From positions 372,001-436,000 of the forward strand of contig VXAZ01002496.1 in NCBI GenBank assembly GCA_013399875.1: a stretch of DNA of 64,000 nucleotides. The letters run 5' to 3'. A program made the translations under genes and the position numbers. How positions within the stretch are numbered: position 1 is the first letter of the stretch; each line of letters starts with the position of its first letter. Under the pieces are notes generated by a model. That model was given only the letters and a program-made list of their open reading frames with translations, did not search any database and was not told the DNA's origin. Shown piece after piece: positions 52,151-62,700 of this stretch. Source of the DNA: Gymnorhina tibicen. Lineage: Eukaryota; Chordata; Aves; Passeriformes; Artamidae.

Positions 52151-53256
52151 AGATGACTGGTATCAGCTAAGCCCACACACTTACAAGAGTTATAAAAACT
52201 TCCTGCTGTGTGGGACTTTTCGTGGACGTTCTTCAAGGGAGGTGAAAATGGAAGAGATCTTGGGCAGTAATGTAGTTCCTAACGTGGGCAGATTGCAGAC
52301 CAGTATGACTGAATGTTCCTGTAGCTGAAAAATACTTTTGTGCTGTTCTAGACCACTTTTTGGGCCGATCTGTGCCTTTTTTAATTCTGGGCCAACCCTG
52401 TGTGCTCTCAATTTGAGTGAGCCATTTTTACCCCCTCTCTTATTGACAAACATTAATGAGTCTTACAAGAAAAAGTACTGGAACAGGACCTATTTATAAT
52501 TTGAATTAAAGACAGGAAATTCACCCTCAGCAAAACCCTGTCATCTGTTCTTCTTTTAAGCTCTTAATGCATTCCTTAGAAACCATTCTGCCAAGTCATC
52601 ACTTATTCGTATCAATTCCTCTATCTGGTTCCTTAAAAAGACCCGTGTTGCTGTAGGTTTCAGTTTACATCTAACTTTGTATATTGATGCACCTTTCTGT
52701 TGATCCAGTAAGTTTGATCTTTACAAAAGAGAAGAAAAGACATGTAGCATTGAATTATACACTGCCTTAAGTTGACTATTGTTCTTATTATATATGTATT
52801 TGTGTTGAGTTTGCACAATCTGGAAAAATCTAACTTCTCTGGTCAGTAATGACAAGGTAAGAAAGGACTTGGGGACTGAGAAGATTTTGGATTCAGAGCC
52901 ACATATGTTAAATATGATGATATGAAGCAATTATATAAAGAAAATGACAATGCAAACATGATTATTCGCTTAATTATCTATTGACAGGTATGAAACTGTT
53001 CTCTCAATTCCTTCACGTGGTGATAATTCTCTATACGTCTACAAAAGCAAAATTCAAAGCTGTGCCTTTGAAGTTATTCTGTACTGTGTATGTGTGGAAA
53101 AATGTATTGTATTTTGGGGAGAATTTTTCTTAGACATTTTCTGTCAGATTTGTAGCTATTTGTGAGTTTTTGTTAGTTTTTATTAACATAGCTTTTTCTT
53201 CTGTATTATAAAACGCACCAAGCGATTATGGTGGACCTATTACCCTATGGGTAAGA

Positions 53257-53266
53257 AATAAATAAA
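53257..53266 (+). terminator. RFX4: Overlapping poly(A) signals (AATAAATAAA)
   Basis: Two overlapping AATAAA hexamers lie about 1.1 kb after the RFX4 stop codon. This is the first good polyadenylation signal in the terminal exon. Cleavage would follow 10-30 nt downstream. Confidence 0.6.
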
Positions 53267-53305
53267 TGGAAATATGACAACAGGCATTTTAGTAATTGTT
53301 TTGTA

Positions 53306-53311
53306 AATAAA
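53306..53311 (+). terminator. RFX4: Poly(A) signal AATAAA
   Basis: This canonical hexamer lies within TGTAAATAAAATC, 45 nt after the preceding signals. It may be an alternative or the main site. Confidence 0.5.
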
Positions 53312-53413
53312 ATCTTTGATAGCACCCAGTGTGACAATAACCATGTTTATGCCTAAAATGGACATGTGTTATTTGTACAGTTGTGCAAGATATATGAGGG
53401 ATTTTGACACCCA

Positions 53414-53419
53414 AATAAA
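53414..53419 (+). terminator. RFX4: Poly(A) signal AATAAA, distal
   Basis: This canonical hexamer is the last in the cluster and marks the most distal likely end of the RFX4 transcript, at about 53.44 kb. Confidence 0.45.
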
Positions 53420-53440
53420 GTTCTTGAAATTATATAGATG

Positions 53441-56150
53441 CCATTTAAATTTACTTAAATACAGAAATTTCTACAAGTTGCAGACCTTAAAAAAATCTTA
53501 GATGCCATCATGTATGTTTTTATCCAAGGAAGGACTTGAGAACAGGTACAATTCGTGGCAAATGAGTGAGACACCTCCACTTACCTGATGGACTGGTGAT
53601 CATGACCATGGTCCCTCCAAGGACCAGATGCTTTGGTGAGATGTCAGTGGGTAGAACTGACCAGTAACTCAAGGCTGGGTCTTTGGAAGGATCAGGGTGG
53701 AGGTGAACCTAAGCACCACTCAAGGGAAACCAGAAACACTTGGTCTGTTTTTTATAGTAAATTGTTAAACCAAAAGAAGCCTAATCCCCATTGACTGAAA
53801 GAGAGGAGAAAATGAGACTATTTTAGCATACAAATGTTCCATAACCTTCAACACCTTTGGGGACAACTCCGTTACCCTGATTTCAAGAGCTCAGGCAGAC
53901 TGTTCAGGAAGGAGGAGGGATACTGGACGCAGTGTGAGACCCAGAAATAATAAAACCTTTCTGAGTGGAGAACTGCAACGTCCTGGGAGAGGGAATTCTG
54001 ACCAACAGCAGCACCACAGAGTCGCTCATAAAAAAGAGCCAAGAACGTCATCAGTCAGACAGGGCTTGGAAAGTTTTGCAAAAAAACCCTCCACAGTCTT
54101 TCTTTTCTTTTTTTTTTTTAGTTAATTTAGAAACTTGTGTTGATGCCTCAGGAGTCTGAATGTGCACTTCCAACTACCTTTGAACTGCTTCCTGACAAGG
54201 GCTCTGAAATTTAAAGTAGACATTCATGGGGAGCAGTATATAGATTGGTGAAACAGAGGCCACCATCACCACCTGCATGAGAAGTGCTGCGAGGGAAAGC
54301 AGGACTCGTCCTGGGCCACTGCAGCTCAGAACGCACCACAGCAGCACAAACCACGGGAGCTTTCAGCTCACAGGGTGCGCACCAGGCCGGGGAGTGCAGC
54401 AGCTCGGGAGGGCACCATAACCTCCGGGTAGAATGTCTGGTTAGGGACAAGAATGTCTTAAATCACCCCAGTACAAATTGCCGAACCTCCTGAGTCAGAG
54501 TCTGCAGCCTGTTAATTAATCCTTTCCCTTGACCGTGGAAAATAAAGTTGGGGTTTCTTGCCTAGCCATGCATATATGTGCACATAAAGTAAATATGTGA
54601 CTATGCAAACAGTGCTGAAGAAACTTTTATACCACATTCCGAAATATTCAATCTCAATTTCAGTTTCTATTTTCCTATTTTCTCCTTTCCTCTTTCCTCT
54701 CTTTTTTCTTTTTTCCCTCTTTTCCTTTTTTTAAAAAATTTATTGCTTACATTCTCTTTTTTTCTAACAACAAATACACATTTTTATAAAAATGTCATCT
54801 TTTTCATAGGCTAAAACATATAACAAATTATATATAATACATAGAGTAGAAGAGAAACTAATATTATATATTACAGCATAACTGACATAAGACATTTAAT
54901 ATTTTTAAACAGATCTACACACACACAAATATATCTGTATGTACGCGTACAAAAATCCATTACAATTCTTCAAGATTTTTCATTACCAGGTAGAAAAAAG
55001 ACTCAGCGGGGGAAGAGCAGTGAGAACTCCATTCAGTAGCATGAATCCTGTTTTTGTCAGGCTACCTCTTGCTGCTAAGGTCACTACCCTTTGACAAAAA
55101 TGGCCTCTGACCTCCCCAGCCCCACAATTCTGTTGTGACTGACCCTGAAACCCATGAAATTCAGGGGCAGACATTGCTTTGGAAGGTTTAGATAAAGCTG
55201 ACTAACATGGGAAGGGCTCATGGTATGCACCCATCTGAAAAGGTCTGGCAGTTCTTTGGTAGAGGATGCAATTTATTCTGTCCCTCTCTTTCATTGAAAT
55301 CCTAATCCTTCATATGCTACATAAAGTGGAAACTAAAACGCGCTGATGATGAATAACAATGTGCCTTTAAAGGGCTGTAACAGTTTCCTAATCTTTATTT
55401 TTCAGGTTTTGTAAGTTAAAAAAAATAAATAAATTGGCTATGTGCAAGTAAAATGGTGTTTTGCTGTGCTGTGAAGTAAATCTAAGCAGGCTTATACTTT
55501 ATTACAGAGTTGTAAATCTAGCAAGCAAAAGACTCTTTTCGTTGGGTTTTTCTCCAAAGCTGCATTAGTTTACACGCGGATCTGACTCAGAAGAAATGGC
55601 TGCACACTGGATGGCTGGATTTTGTTACTCCTTGCAGTCCAGTGACTTTGCTGTTCTGGTTCTATATTTCAGTTTTTGTGGCAAGAAACCCCTAGTGAGG
55701 AAATTCAGGTTCTGGTTTGGGTCTGCATTTTAAACGCTGCAGACATGCACCGCCACATCTGAGCACCTCAGCGCCCTGTCCCTCTGCAGGTGCAACCTCC
55801 CTGGCACTGCCCACTGTGGAGCCGGTCCTTTGGGAGATGAAAGGTTTCTCTTTCTCACGGAGAACCTCCTGAATTGAAGGAATAAATATTTCAAGGAGAG
55901 ACCGGCCACAGCTCCGTATGAACACGGTTTTTTTTTGTTAACTTCAATGTATCATTTTCTGCAATCTGGACAATGAATTTCGGTTATAGGGTACCTTGAG
56001 TATGGAAATACTGTGTATCTGCTCGGTGTAGTTTAAACCCACGGTCTTGGAAAACCTTAATAGAGACATGATTTACCTTTGCCCGGCTCTGCCGATGTAG
56101 CCCACCTTCCCCTCCCGCCACTTCCTGAAGAAAACGGAGAATTTTCGTGT
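53441..56150. other. Intergenic region RFX4-RIC8B
   Basis: This is about 2.7 kb between the RFX4 poly(A) cluster and the CpG island. A moderately GC-rich patch (about 53930-54480) has short open frames but no recognisable product; it could be an old repeat I cannot name. A 55-nt pure pyrimidine tract lies at 54678-54732, followed by AT-rich DNA. No gene is visible. Confidence 0.7.
54678..54732 (+). repeat. Polypyrimidine tract
   Basis: This is 55 nt of uninterrupted C/T on the + strand (T-rich with CC and CTC units), located 1.3 kb after the RFX4 poly(A) cluster. It is simple sequence. Confidence 0.9.
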
Positions 56151-56496
56151 ACCACCATCATTCTGGTGGGTTAAACTTGACAAAAAGGCGCCGGGTTTTG
56201 CTGCCAGACGCTGTGGCGAAGCCCCGCTTCAGGGAACACACACAGACTTCGCCCGCGGTGGGAGCCCAATGACTTAAAGAAAAAGTGGCCAGCCCTGGCT
56301 TTGGCAGCCTTTCGCCTTGTGACACACACGGTGTGGGCAGGGCAGGTCGCAGAGAGCACACGATCCGACAAGCCCAAGGAGGAGGGAGGGATGCGCCGAG
56401 CACTGCCCTGCGCCGCTGACCGTCCCGAGAGCGCGCTGTCGCCGCCCTTCTCGGCGGGAGCCCTCGGGGCTGCGGGCACGGACTGCAGCACCCATC

Positions 56497-56511
56497 GTGC
56501 CCCACGGCAAC
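56497..56511 (+). promoter_or_regulatory. RIC8B: Candidate RFX X-box
   Basis: GTGCCCCACGGCAAC matches the X-box pattern GTNRCCNNNRGYAAC at 10 of 11 defined positions, the exception being C for R at position 4. The GGCAAC half is perfect. It sits 46 nt before the SBS element in the CpG island. Confidence 0.45.
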
Positions 56512-56556
56512 AAAGCCCCGCTCATCCCGCCGCGCGCCGCAGCGCCGCGCCGCTCG

Positions 56557-56575
56557 GCATGTTGGGAGATGTAGT
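56557..56575 (-). promoter_or_regulatory. RIC8B: SBS element (ZNF143/THAP11-type site)
   Basis: On the minus strand the sequence reads ACTACATCTCCCAACATGC. It agrees at 16 of 19 positions with the remembered consensus ACTACAATTCCCAGMATGC, keeping the ACTACA, TCCCA and ATGC blocks. Such sites mark CpG promoters near transcription starts. Confidence 0.75.
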
Positions 56576-56610
56576 CCTCTCTCCGCAACGGCCGGCTGGC
56601 GGGGCGGCAG

Positions 56611-56615
56611 CCAAT
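56611..56615 (+). promoter_or_regulatory. RIC8B: CCAAT box
   Basis: CAGCCAATAGG is a strong NF-Y site, 36 nt downstream of the SBS element. Confidence 0.65.
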
Positions 56616-56652
56616 AGGAGGGCTCGGGGGTGCGCGCCGCCGGCTCCTCCAG

Positions 56653-56657
56653 CCAAT
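56653..56657 (+). promoter_or_regulatory. RIC8B: CCAAT box
   Basis: CCAGCCAATGGCG is a second NF-Y-type site, 42 nt (about four helical turns) after the first, immediately before the N at 56664. Confidence 0.65.
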
Positions 56658-56663
56658 GGCGCG

Positions 56664-56664
56664 N
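56664..56664. other. Ambiguous base / possible collapsed assembly gap
   Basis: This is the only non-ACGT character in the window, and it falls inside the GC-rich probable RIC8B promoter. It may be a single uncertain base or mark unresolved GC-rich sequence. Confidence 0.6.
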
Positions 56665-56930
56665 GGCTCGGCTCTGCGGCGGCTCCCCAGCGCTCCCCGC
56701 TTCACCACTGTGCCCCTGCCCGCCACGGCCCCTGCCCGGCGCAGCCTCCCGGCCCTTCCCGTGCGCTCCCCGCCCGCAGGCCGTGCAGGGCACCGCGGCG
56801 CTGCCGGGGCGGAGAGCCAGGGCAGTGCCCAGAGGAAGGCAGACTTCCAGGGGAGCACAAAGTCCAGTGCCAGGCTCGGCCCCCGGCGCCTTCGGTCTTG
56901 CGTTCTGCGCGCCCCGTGGGTAGTGTGGGT

Positions 56931-59737
56931 TATCGGCGATCGGGCTGTAAAAGGAGCTGTTTGATAGCTTACATTTGCCTCACAAGTCTTTTAACCTACG
57001 TATACCGCTGGGCAGGGGCTGGACAGAATAACACTGAAGTCTCTTGGGTACCTGCCCACCTGCCTGAGGTGCTGCCCTTTGTGGGCAGCCCTTTGTCACC
57101 GGGAATAGAGGCCTTTCCGTCTCCTGGACAGTGTCAGCGTGCAGGGAAAGGGGGTGTGTGTGAAATGGGCTGACAAACCTCACTTCATTTTTCCGTGTTT
57201 CTGGCCGAGCAAAGCGAAAAGGGAAGATAGCTTAGAGCAAGTTGAGCTTTTAATGCTGGCAGGTATGAAAAAGTAGTAAGGGTCAACTGCTGTTGCAGCC
57301 TGATATGTGTATGCTCAGTCAGGAAGTGAAGGGGTTTACTGCTGATGTAGGGAAGTGAAAACCAGAGCTAAAATAGATGTTGGGTGGATTTTTATATTTT
57401 TTTCTCCACCTAGATTTTAGTAGAGCAGTATAGTCCGTTTTGAAAGATTACGTCTCAACCCATCAGGTGTCTACCCTTTGTATAGATGTTTGTGTGGCTG
57501 GTACACAGGTCTCTAAAGCTGGTACTGACTCAAGAGTTTGGCTTTGGATGTAATTTAAATGCACTCAGGTTGAACTAACTATTGACTGAAATTTAGGAAT
57601 CTCTTACAGGAATGAGCATTCAGATTTTTAGTTAAAGTTTCGTAGCTTTGTGATTAGGGGAGAAGCCAAATTAATGTGGATGTGATGTGGGTATTCTTCA
57701 GCCTCCAAGAGGTGTCCTGAAATTTGCTGTCTTTAAGTGCAGTATGTTTTACATCTAACAATGGCAGTAATTGATTTCTTCACTCAAACTTGAGCTTGTA
57801 GAAGAACCTTGAGCAACAGTCTTGACATAGGCTGCCTTTGTGCACGTGGAATTCAAAGGTAGAGATTGATGCAGCTGCAGGGCACTTTCTCTGAAGGACT
57901 GGTAGATCAGGAGTTCATGAGACACATCTGTTTTAACTTGCTGACCTCTGAGGTACAGAGGAAGGATTCTGATTGAAAGAACCTTTTATCTCTGCCCTTA
58001 CTCTTCAAAATGACCCTGTGTTAAATGTGTTCTGTTGAAAAGCATGCACAAGCATAATTTCTTAATTTTGCCATACTGGATTTTATGCCTTCTCAGCAGC
58101 TTTCCCAGATGAATTATTTAGGCTTGAGTTGAATTCTCAAGGACAGAGTGAGAGCTTGTGCAGCTTCTATTCTGACATTTCAAGTATTTGAGTGAAGTCT
58201 TAGAGTTAAATGTGTAGCTAAATACTTCTTTTGGAGTGGGATGGGGAACTCTTAATACTATCTCAATATGAAATTGCTTTACTGTGTTTCTTCTTAGAAC
58301 TTTTTAATCATATTCCTGCATCTCTTTTCTGTACACTTTGTTACTGACACTTTGTGGGCCAGCAAAGACTGAGCAGAGTATTCCAGGTTCCAGGGCTTTA
58401 GGTTTCCTTAGTTTTTTTTCCAATTAACGAATTAAATGTGCTTTAATTGAAAAAAAAGGATGGATCAAGTGTAGTTCCAAGGTGCAGATGGCTGTAGAAT
58501 AACTATAATGACAGAACTGAATAGGTCTGTTGGTGCTTCGCTGTGCTGTCCTATTTCCAGTGATTATTCCAAATCTCTGTTTCTCTAGTGCTTGCTCTCA
58601 CTACATCGCTTTTGTAAATTTGCAAAAACGTTCATGTGCAAACATAAAGGTTGCATTCTCTTGGTTAATTGCTCATCATTTGATGCTCACCTGCTTTTGA
58701 TTGGCATGTTGCTGAACTCCTGTTGTCCAGTTGGGAGCCCTGTAAGAGAGGGGAAGGGGATTATTTGCCTACTATTGAGAGAGGAAGGGAGTGACTTTCC
58801 TATCATGCTAAAGGCTCAAACTGATGTTGATAACCTTTGGTGGTTGGGTAGATGTCCACGGCCTTTCTGTGTAGTTGTGAACTTGGGTCATGAAAGGTAA
58901 GAGGCCCATGAATGTGCTCTGGAAAGTCACTTCTGTTTTGCAGTCACTTGCATGATGTAGTAAGTATCATATTAGAAGTAGAAATTGAAATTTTTATTTT
59001 TTTGGAAGCTGTTCATCATGCTTGATCATTTAGATTGAAAGTTCTACAATGTTAAGAGAACTATCTGGTATTAGTGCTGTTTTCTCTGACTGTCATAATA
59101 ACTTTTGCCATATGAGTAATATTTCACTAATAGCATTCTTCAGGATACTATCACAGAACTAGACCCAACTGCTATTTGAAGTGTTTAATAAAAAGTAAGG
59201 ACTTGTTGTTAGACCATGTCTATCTTCTACTAGAGAAACAAATACCTTGGTAAAGTGTTTTGGAAACCACCAGACCACAGAAACTGGTAGTTTTTGTAGC
59301 AAGGTTTATTTGATTTGTAGTACTTGTTTTCTGGGCAAGATGATGCTGTGTGGTGGTTCTGGTTTGGGACAGTCAGAGCAGTTGAAAGCTTGTAAGCAAG
59401 ATCTGCTTGGGGAAGAATTGGGTAATGAGGTATGTGTAAAACACAAGGCTGTAGCTCACATTTTTCACCCTGCCAAGTGCCATGTGTGAGGTGGTTGACT
59501 CACATCCCACAGATAAAAGCTTGCTTTGCACCAGTAGTAACTGTGAAACTCTTCACTGGAGTCACTTACTGAAGCTTTTGCTGTTGGGGAGGATGGGAAA
59601 AGGATGACATAATTGTAGCCTCATTATTTGAGGCTGGGTTTAACCAGACTCCTGAAGTTTTTAGTAGTTCTGCAGGTATTACCTCCTCAGCAGCTGCTGT
59701 GCACCTAACAAACACAAACTCTTGTCTTTACTTGCAG
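56931..59737 (+). other. RIC8B: Probable RIC8B intron 1
   Basis: This is the region between the CpG island and the RIC8B exon at 59738. I searched for the expected first coding exon (a short acidic N-terminus starting MDEERALY in human, from memory) in and after the island and found none. The rest is unremarkable AT-rich DNA. Confidence 0.65.
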
Positions 59738-59785
59738 AATCGGGCCACTTTCAGATTTGACCCTGCAGATGAAGACGAAAGAAAG
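59738..59785 (+). CDS. RIC8B: RIC8B coding exon 2
   Basis: This 48-nt, phase 0-0 exon lies after CTTTACTTGCAG and before the consensus donor GTGAGT. It encodes NRATFRFDPADEDERK. It aligns with RATFKFESTDEDKRK near the N-terminus of remembered human RIC8B, and fits RIC8A poorly. RIC8B is a cytosolic chaperone and guanine-nucleotide exchange factor for G-alpha s/olf subunits with an armadillo-like fold. Position downstream of RFX4 on the same strand matches the conserved gene order. The next exons lie beyond the window. I am fairly sure of the gene; the exon is short. Confidence 0.85.
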
Positions 59786-62700
59786 GTGAGTAAAACAGGC
59801 CATTGAGCTGCATACCTCAATGTGGAAGTATAAAAGAGTAAAGGCAGTCTCTTAACTTAGCTGCCATTGTGAAATGGTGCAAGCGATGAGTATAAAGTTA
59901 TATTTTAATTTTTGCTTCTTCAGTCCAAGAGATGTGACAACTACACGTTCCCTTTTTTTCTGAAAGAGAGATTCCCCTAGCAAAGCCCCCAGTCTTGAAT
60001 GAAAGTAGTTACAGAAAAGCCCATAAATGTTTTTTCTGGGTAGAGATTTGAGATGAGGTAGAGGAATAAGGTTAAAGATACTCTTCTGTATCTACTGAGA
60101 TAAAATTTTGCAATAGATTTTTCAATTTTCTTTCTTCTCAGCAGGTAGCAATATGTCAGATGTATTTCCCGTCTATGTGAGATGCTTAAAGAATACTAGA
60201 GATTAAGATGAAGGGATAAGTACAGAAGAAAGCTGTTAAGGTGTAAGGAAGACAGGGCTGCAGAAGCCTGTTATTCCAAAGGTGGCTGTAATCAGTGAGA
60301 TGTGGTATGTGCATGTCAGGTGTCAAAGATGGGAAATGTGTATTGAGCTGTACAGGTGTGTCAGGGTTTAACACATCCCTTGGGATCCTTCCACAGCCTT
60401 GCATTTAAAGCTAGGGCACGGATTGTTTTTATTTTTTCCTGTTATTTTTAGGGTGTAATATGTAATAACAAGCCCCTTCCTTTCTGTTGTATAATTAGCT
60501 TTGGGGCTGATTTGCATATTTATTCAGAAAATGTTCATTAGTGACTGAGGCTGTATGTTTCTGCTATTTCTGGAATAAACTCGAAGCTTGAAATCAGAAT
60601 TGCAAGGTTCCTACAAGGATAGTTTGTCTGAAATTGGGCACACATCGTTTCGTTCCATGATTTTATGCAAAATCTAAATATTTTAAGGGTTTTTTTGTGG
60701 TAGAAAGGGGTGGGATGATAAGTCTGGCAGTCTTTTCCATTTGCAAACCCATCAAGTTGTTTGTACTGTAATCTTCAGTTGCAATTCCTTATTACACAGA
60801 GGACTCAGAGACCTCTTAGCTTTCCCTTATCTGTGGCTTTACTCGAAGCTGACACTCAGTGATGTGGTGATGGACTGATCCTTTCTGATCTGTAGAAGAA
60901 CTCAAGCTGGGATCTTGACTTGGTGTTCCTGCCTCTCTTTCCTCTCCATCCCTACCATCCCTTTTTACACTGCAAATGAGCAAATGTCTAGTCTGAAATA
61001 TTGATTGCCAACTACAGAACATAGGAAAGGAGAAGAGAGCAGAAGCCAAATTGGCAAAAGCCAAATAAAGACAATTTCCCCTCCCCGATGTTTGTTAGGT
61101 ATACAGTATAAGGATTTTTTTTTTTCTGTGGATGGTTGGGTTTGGTTTTTTAGGGTGGGTTTTTTTTTTTTAAATAACCCATACACACCAGTGACATGCT
61201 GAAAATACAAAATATAGAAAGGGCAAAACTATGGCTTGACTAGAAGCTGGGTAAATTGAACAGAGTAAATTGTTCTGCAGTGATATATGGCTATCAAAGC
61301 ACAATGCTTTAGGCTATAGCCTAACTAAATCAGCAATGAGTTTGTGATACTGAGTTCCAGGAGGAAAGTAGGTTGTGTCCTCTAGAAGGCAGGAAGAGAG
61401 GTAATGCTATCAAGCTTGTTTATCTGGACATAGCCACAGGACTGTAATACATCACAGGGTGATAAAAACACAAGATTGTAATGTGAGCTGTCCTCGTACT
61501 TGTCCTGGTTGTTTGTTTAATGATGTATGTGTCTGCACTGGCCTATGTATGGTGTTATGGGTATAAATCAGATGGCAATCTGTGTTGTACTGTAGATACC
61601 AGGAACATCAAGTCGGTGCCAATCCTTCTTAACTTGTTATATACCAATAAAAAATACTAATTTCTGGAAGCCTGTTTTCAGTTTCTGTGTGTAAACAGTA
61701 TAGAAATTGCCAAGAGTAATTGCCAGAAGTAAATGTGTTCTGGAATAGCTGCTGAAATTAAGGCAGTGGGTTTGTGTCTGAGGAGCATAACAAGCTCTTA
61801 GAAATCTAAAAAAAATTGTCTCAAGCAATCAAGAAGTTGTTGATGGTGTTTTGCTGGAAAAAGTTGAGTCTTCAGAACTGCAACACTTAACAGCACCATG
61901 GCATGGTTGAGACAAACAGTTGGTTCTTTAGGTATGTTCTGGAATCCGCTCCAGAAAATTAGTATCTATTAACTTGACCAGGCAGTCACCTTGGAGAGAG
62001 TTGTCAGGCATAGTGTCTCCTTCTCTGTGGCACAGCAGGTGCTTCAGCTCAAGCTCACATGTCCTAATACCAAAACGAAAGGGTTTTTTGGACCACTTAA
62101 TCCTTATTTAATAGCTTTGCTCTCCGTTATTTATACTTTGTCAGGGCCAAATACCGCTTCTGAAGTAGCAACACATTTGTGCTGTTTACAGACTTCAAAT
62201 GGTAAGAAAATTACATTACTGTCTGTGCCCTGGAAATGTCTGTCAGCACTGACTGCCTGGTTGGCCATAGTGTTCCACAGCTGGAAGTTGCTACAGCACC
62301 ATTTGCTGTGATATAACAGACAAAGTAAATCTGTCCAAGATGGCAAGTAAGGCTTTTTAAATTGAGTGAAGGCACTGAGTTTGCAAGAGGAAGGGGAAAA
62401 AAAGGGAAGCAGCAGCCAAATGTAAGAATATGACTTGCAAGCTATATTCTTACCTGAAATGATTGAGCTATTTCCTCTTCAGCTCCATACCTTTTTGTCT
62501 GCTTCACCTTTTGTAGTTCCTGCAACATCTGATTTCTGCTGTTTCAGGTCCAGCTTACTGTGTTGGATCTCTAATAGAAATCTTCAGAATTTGAGACCAG
62601 TGTTCTTGAGTTATTGTCCAGGTTCAGTTTGAACATCATGGATCTAAAATATCAGTGGGAAGAAAATCACCAAAACAGTCTTTTCCCCTTGCATTGCTGA

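Larger units (their letters stand above)
52151..53440 (+). other. RFX4: RFX4 3' UTR
   Basis: Transcribed sequence after the stop is AT-rich with no splice signal demanded by the family. The end is not exactly known. Three poly(A) signal positions between 53257 and 53419 suggest cleavage at about 53.28, 53.33 or 53.44 kb. A Pumilio-type site TGTAAATA at 53303-53310 overlaps the second signal. Confidence 0.7.
56150..56930 (+). promoter_or_regulatory. RIC8B: CpG island, probable RIC8B promoter
   Basis: This GC-rich, CpG-dense segment stands out sharply from its AT-rich surroundings. It lies 3.1 kb upstream of the RIC8B exon at 59738. It holds a near X-box (56497-56511), an SBS/ZNF143 element (56557-56575), CCAAT boxes at 56611 and 56653, and GGGGCGG near 56806. 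No TATA box is evident, as is usual for housekeeping CpG promoters. The open frames in it, up to 290 codons, are by-products of high GC. A lone N at 56664 interrupts the sequence. Confidence 0.8.

Noticed and set aside
56301..57173. 290-codon + strand frame in the CpG island (and 211- and 194-codon minus-strand frames)
   Set aside because: High GC makes stops rare. The translations are Ala/Arg/Pro-rich without domains, cross the N, and run antisense to each other. They do not match the RIC8B N-terminus.
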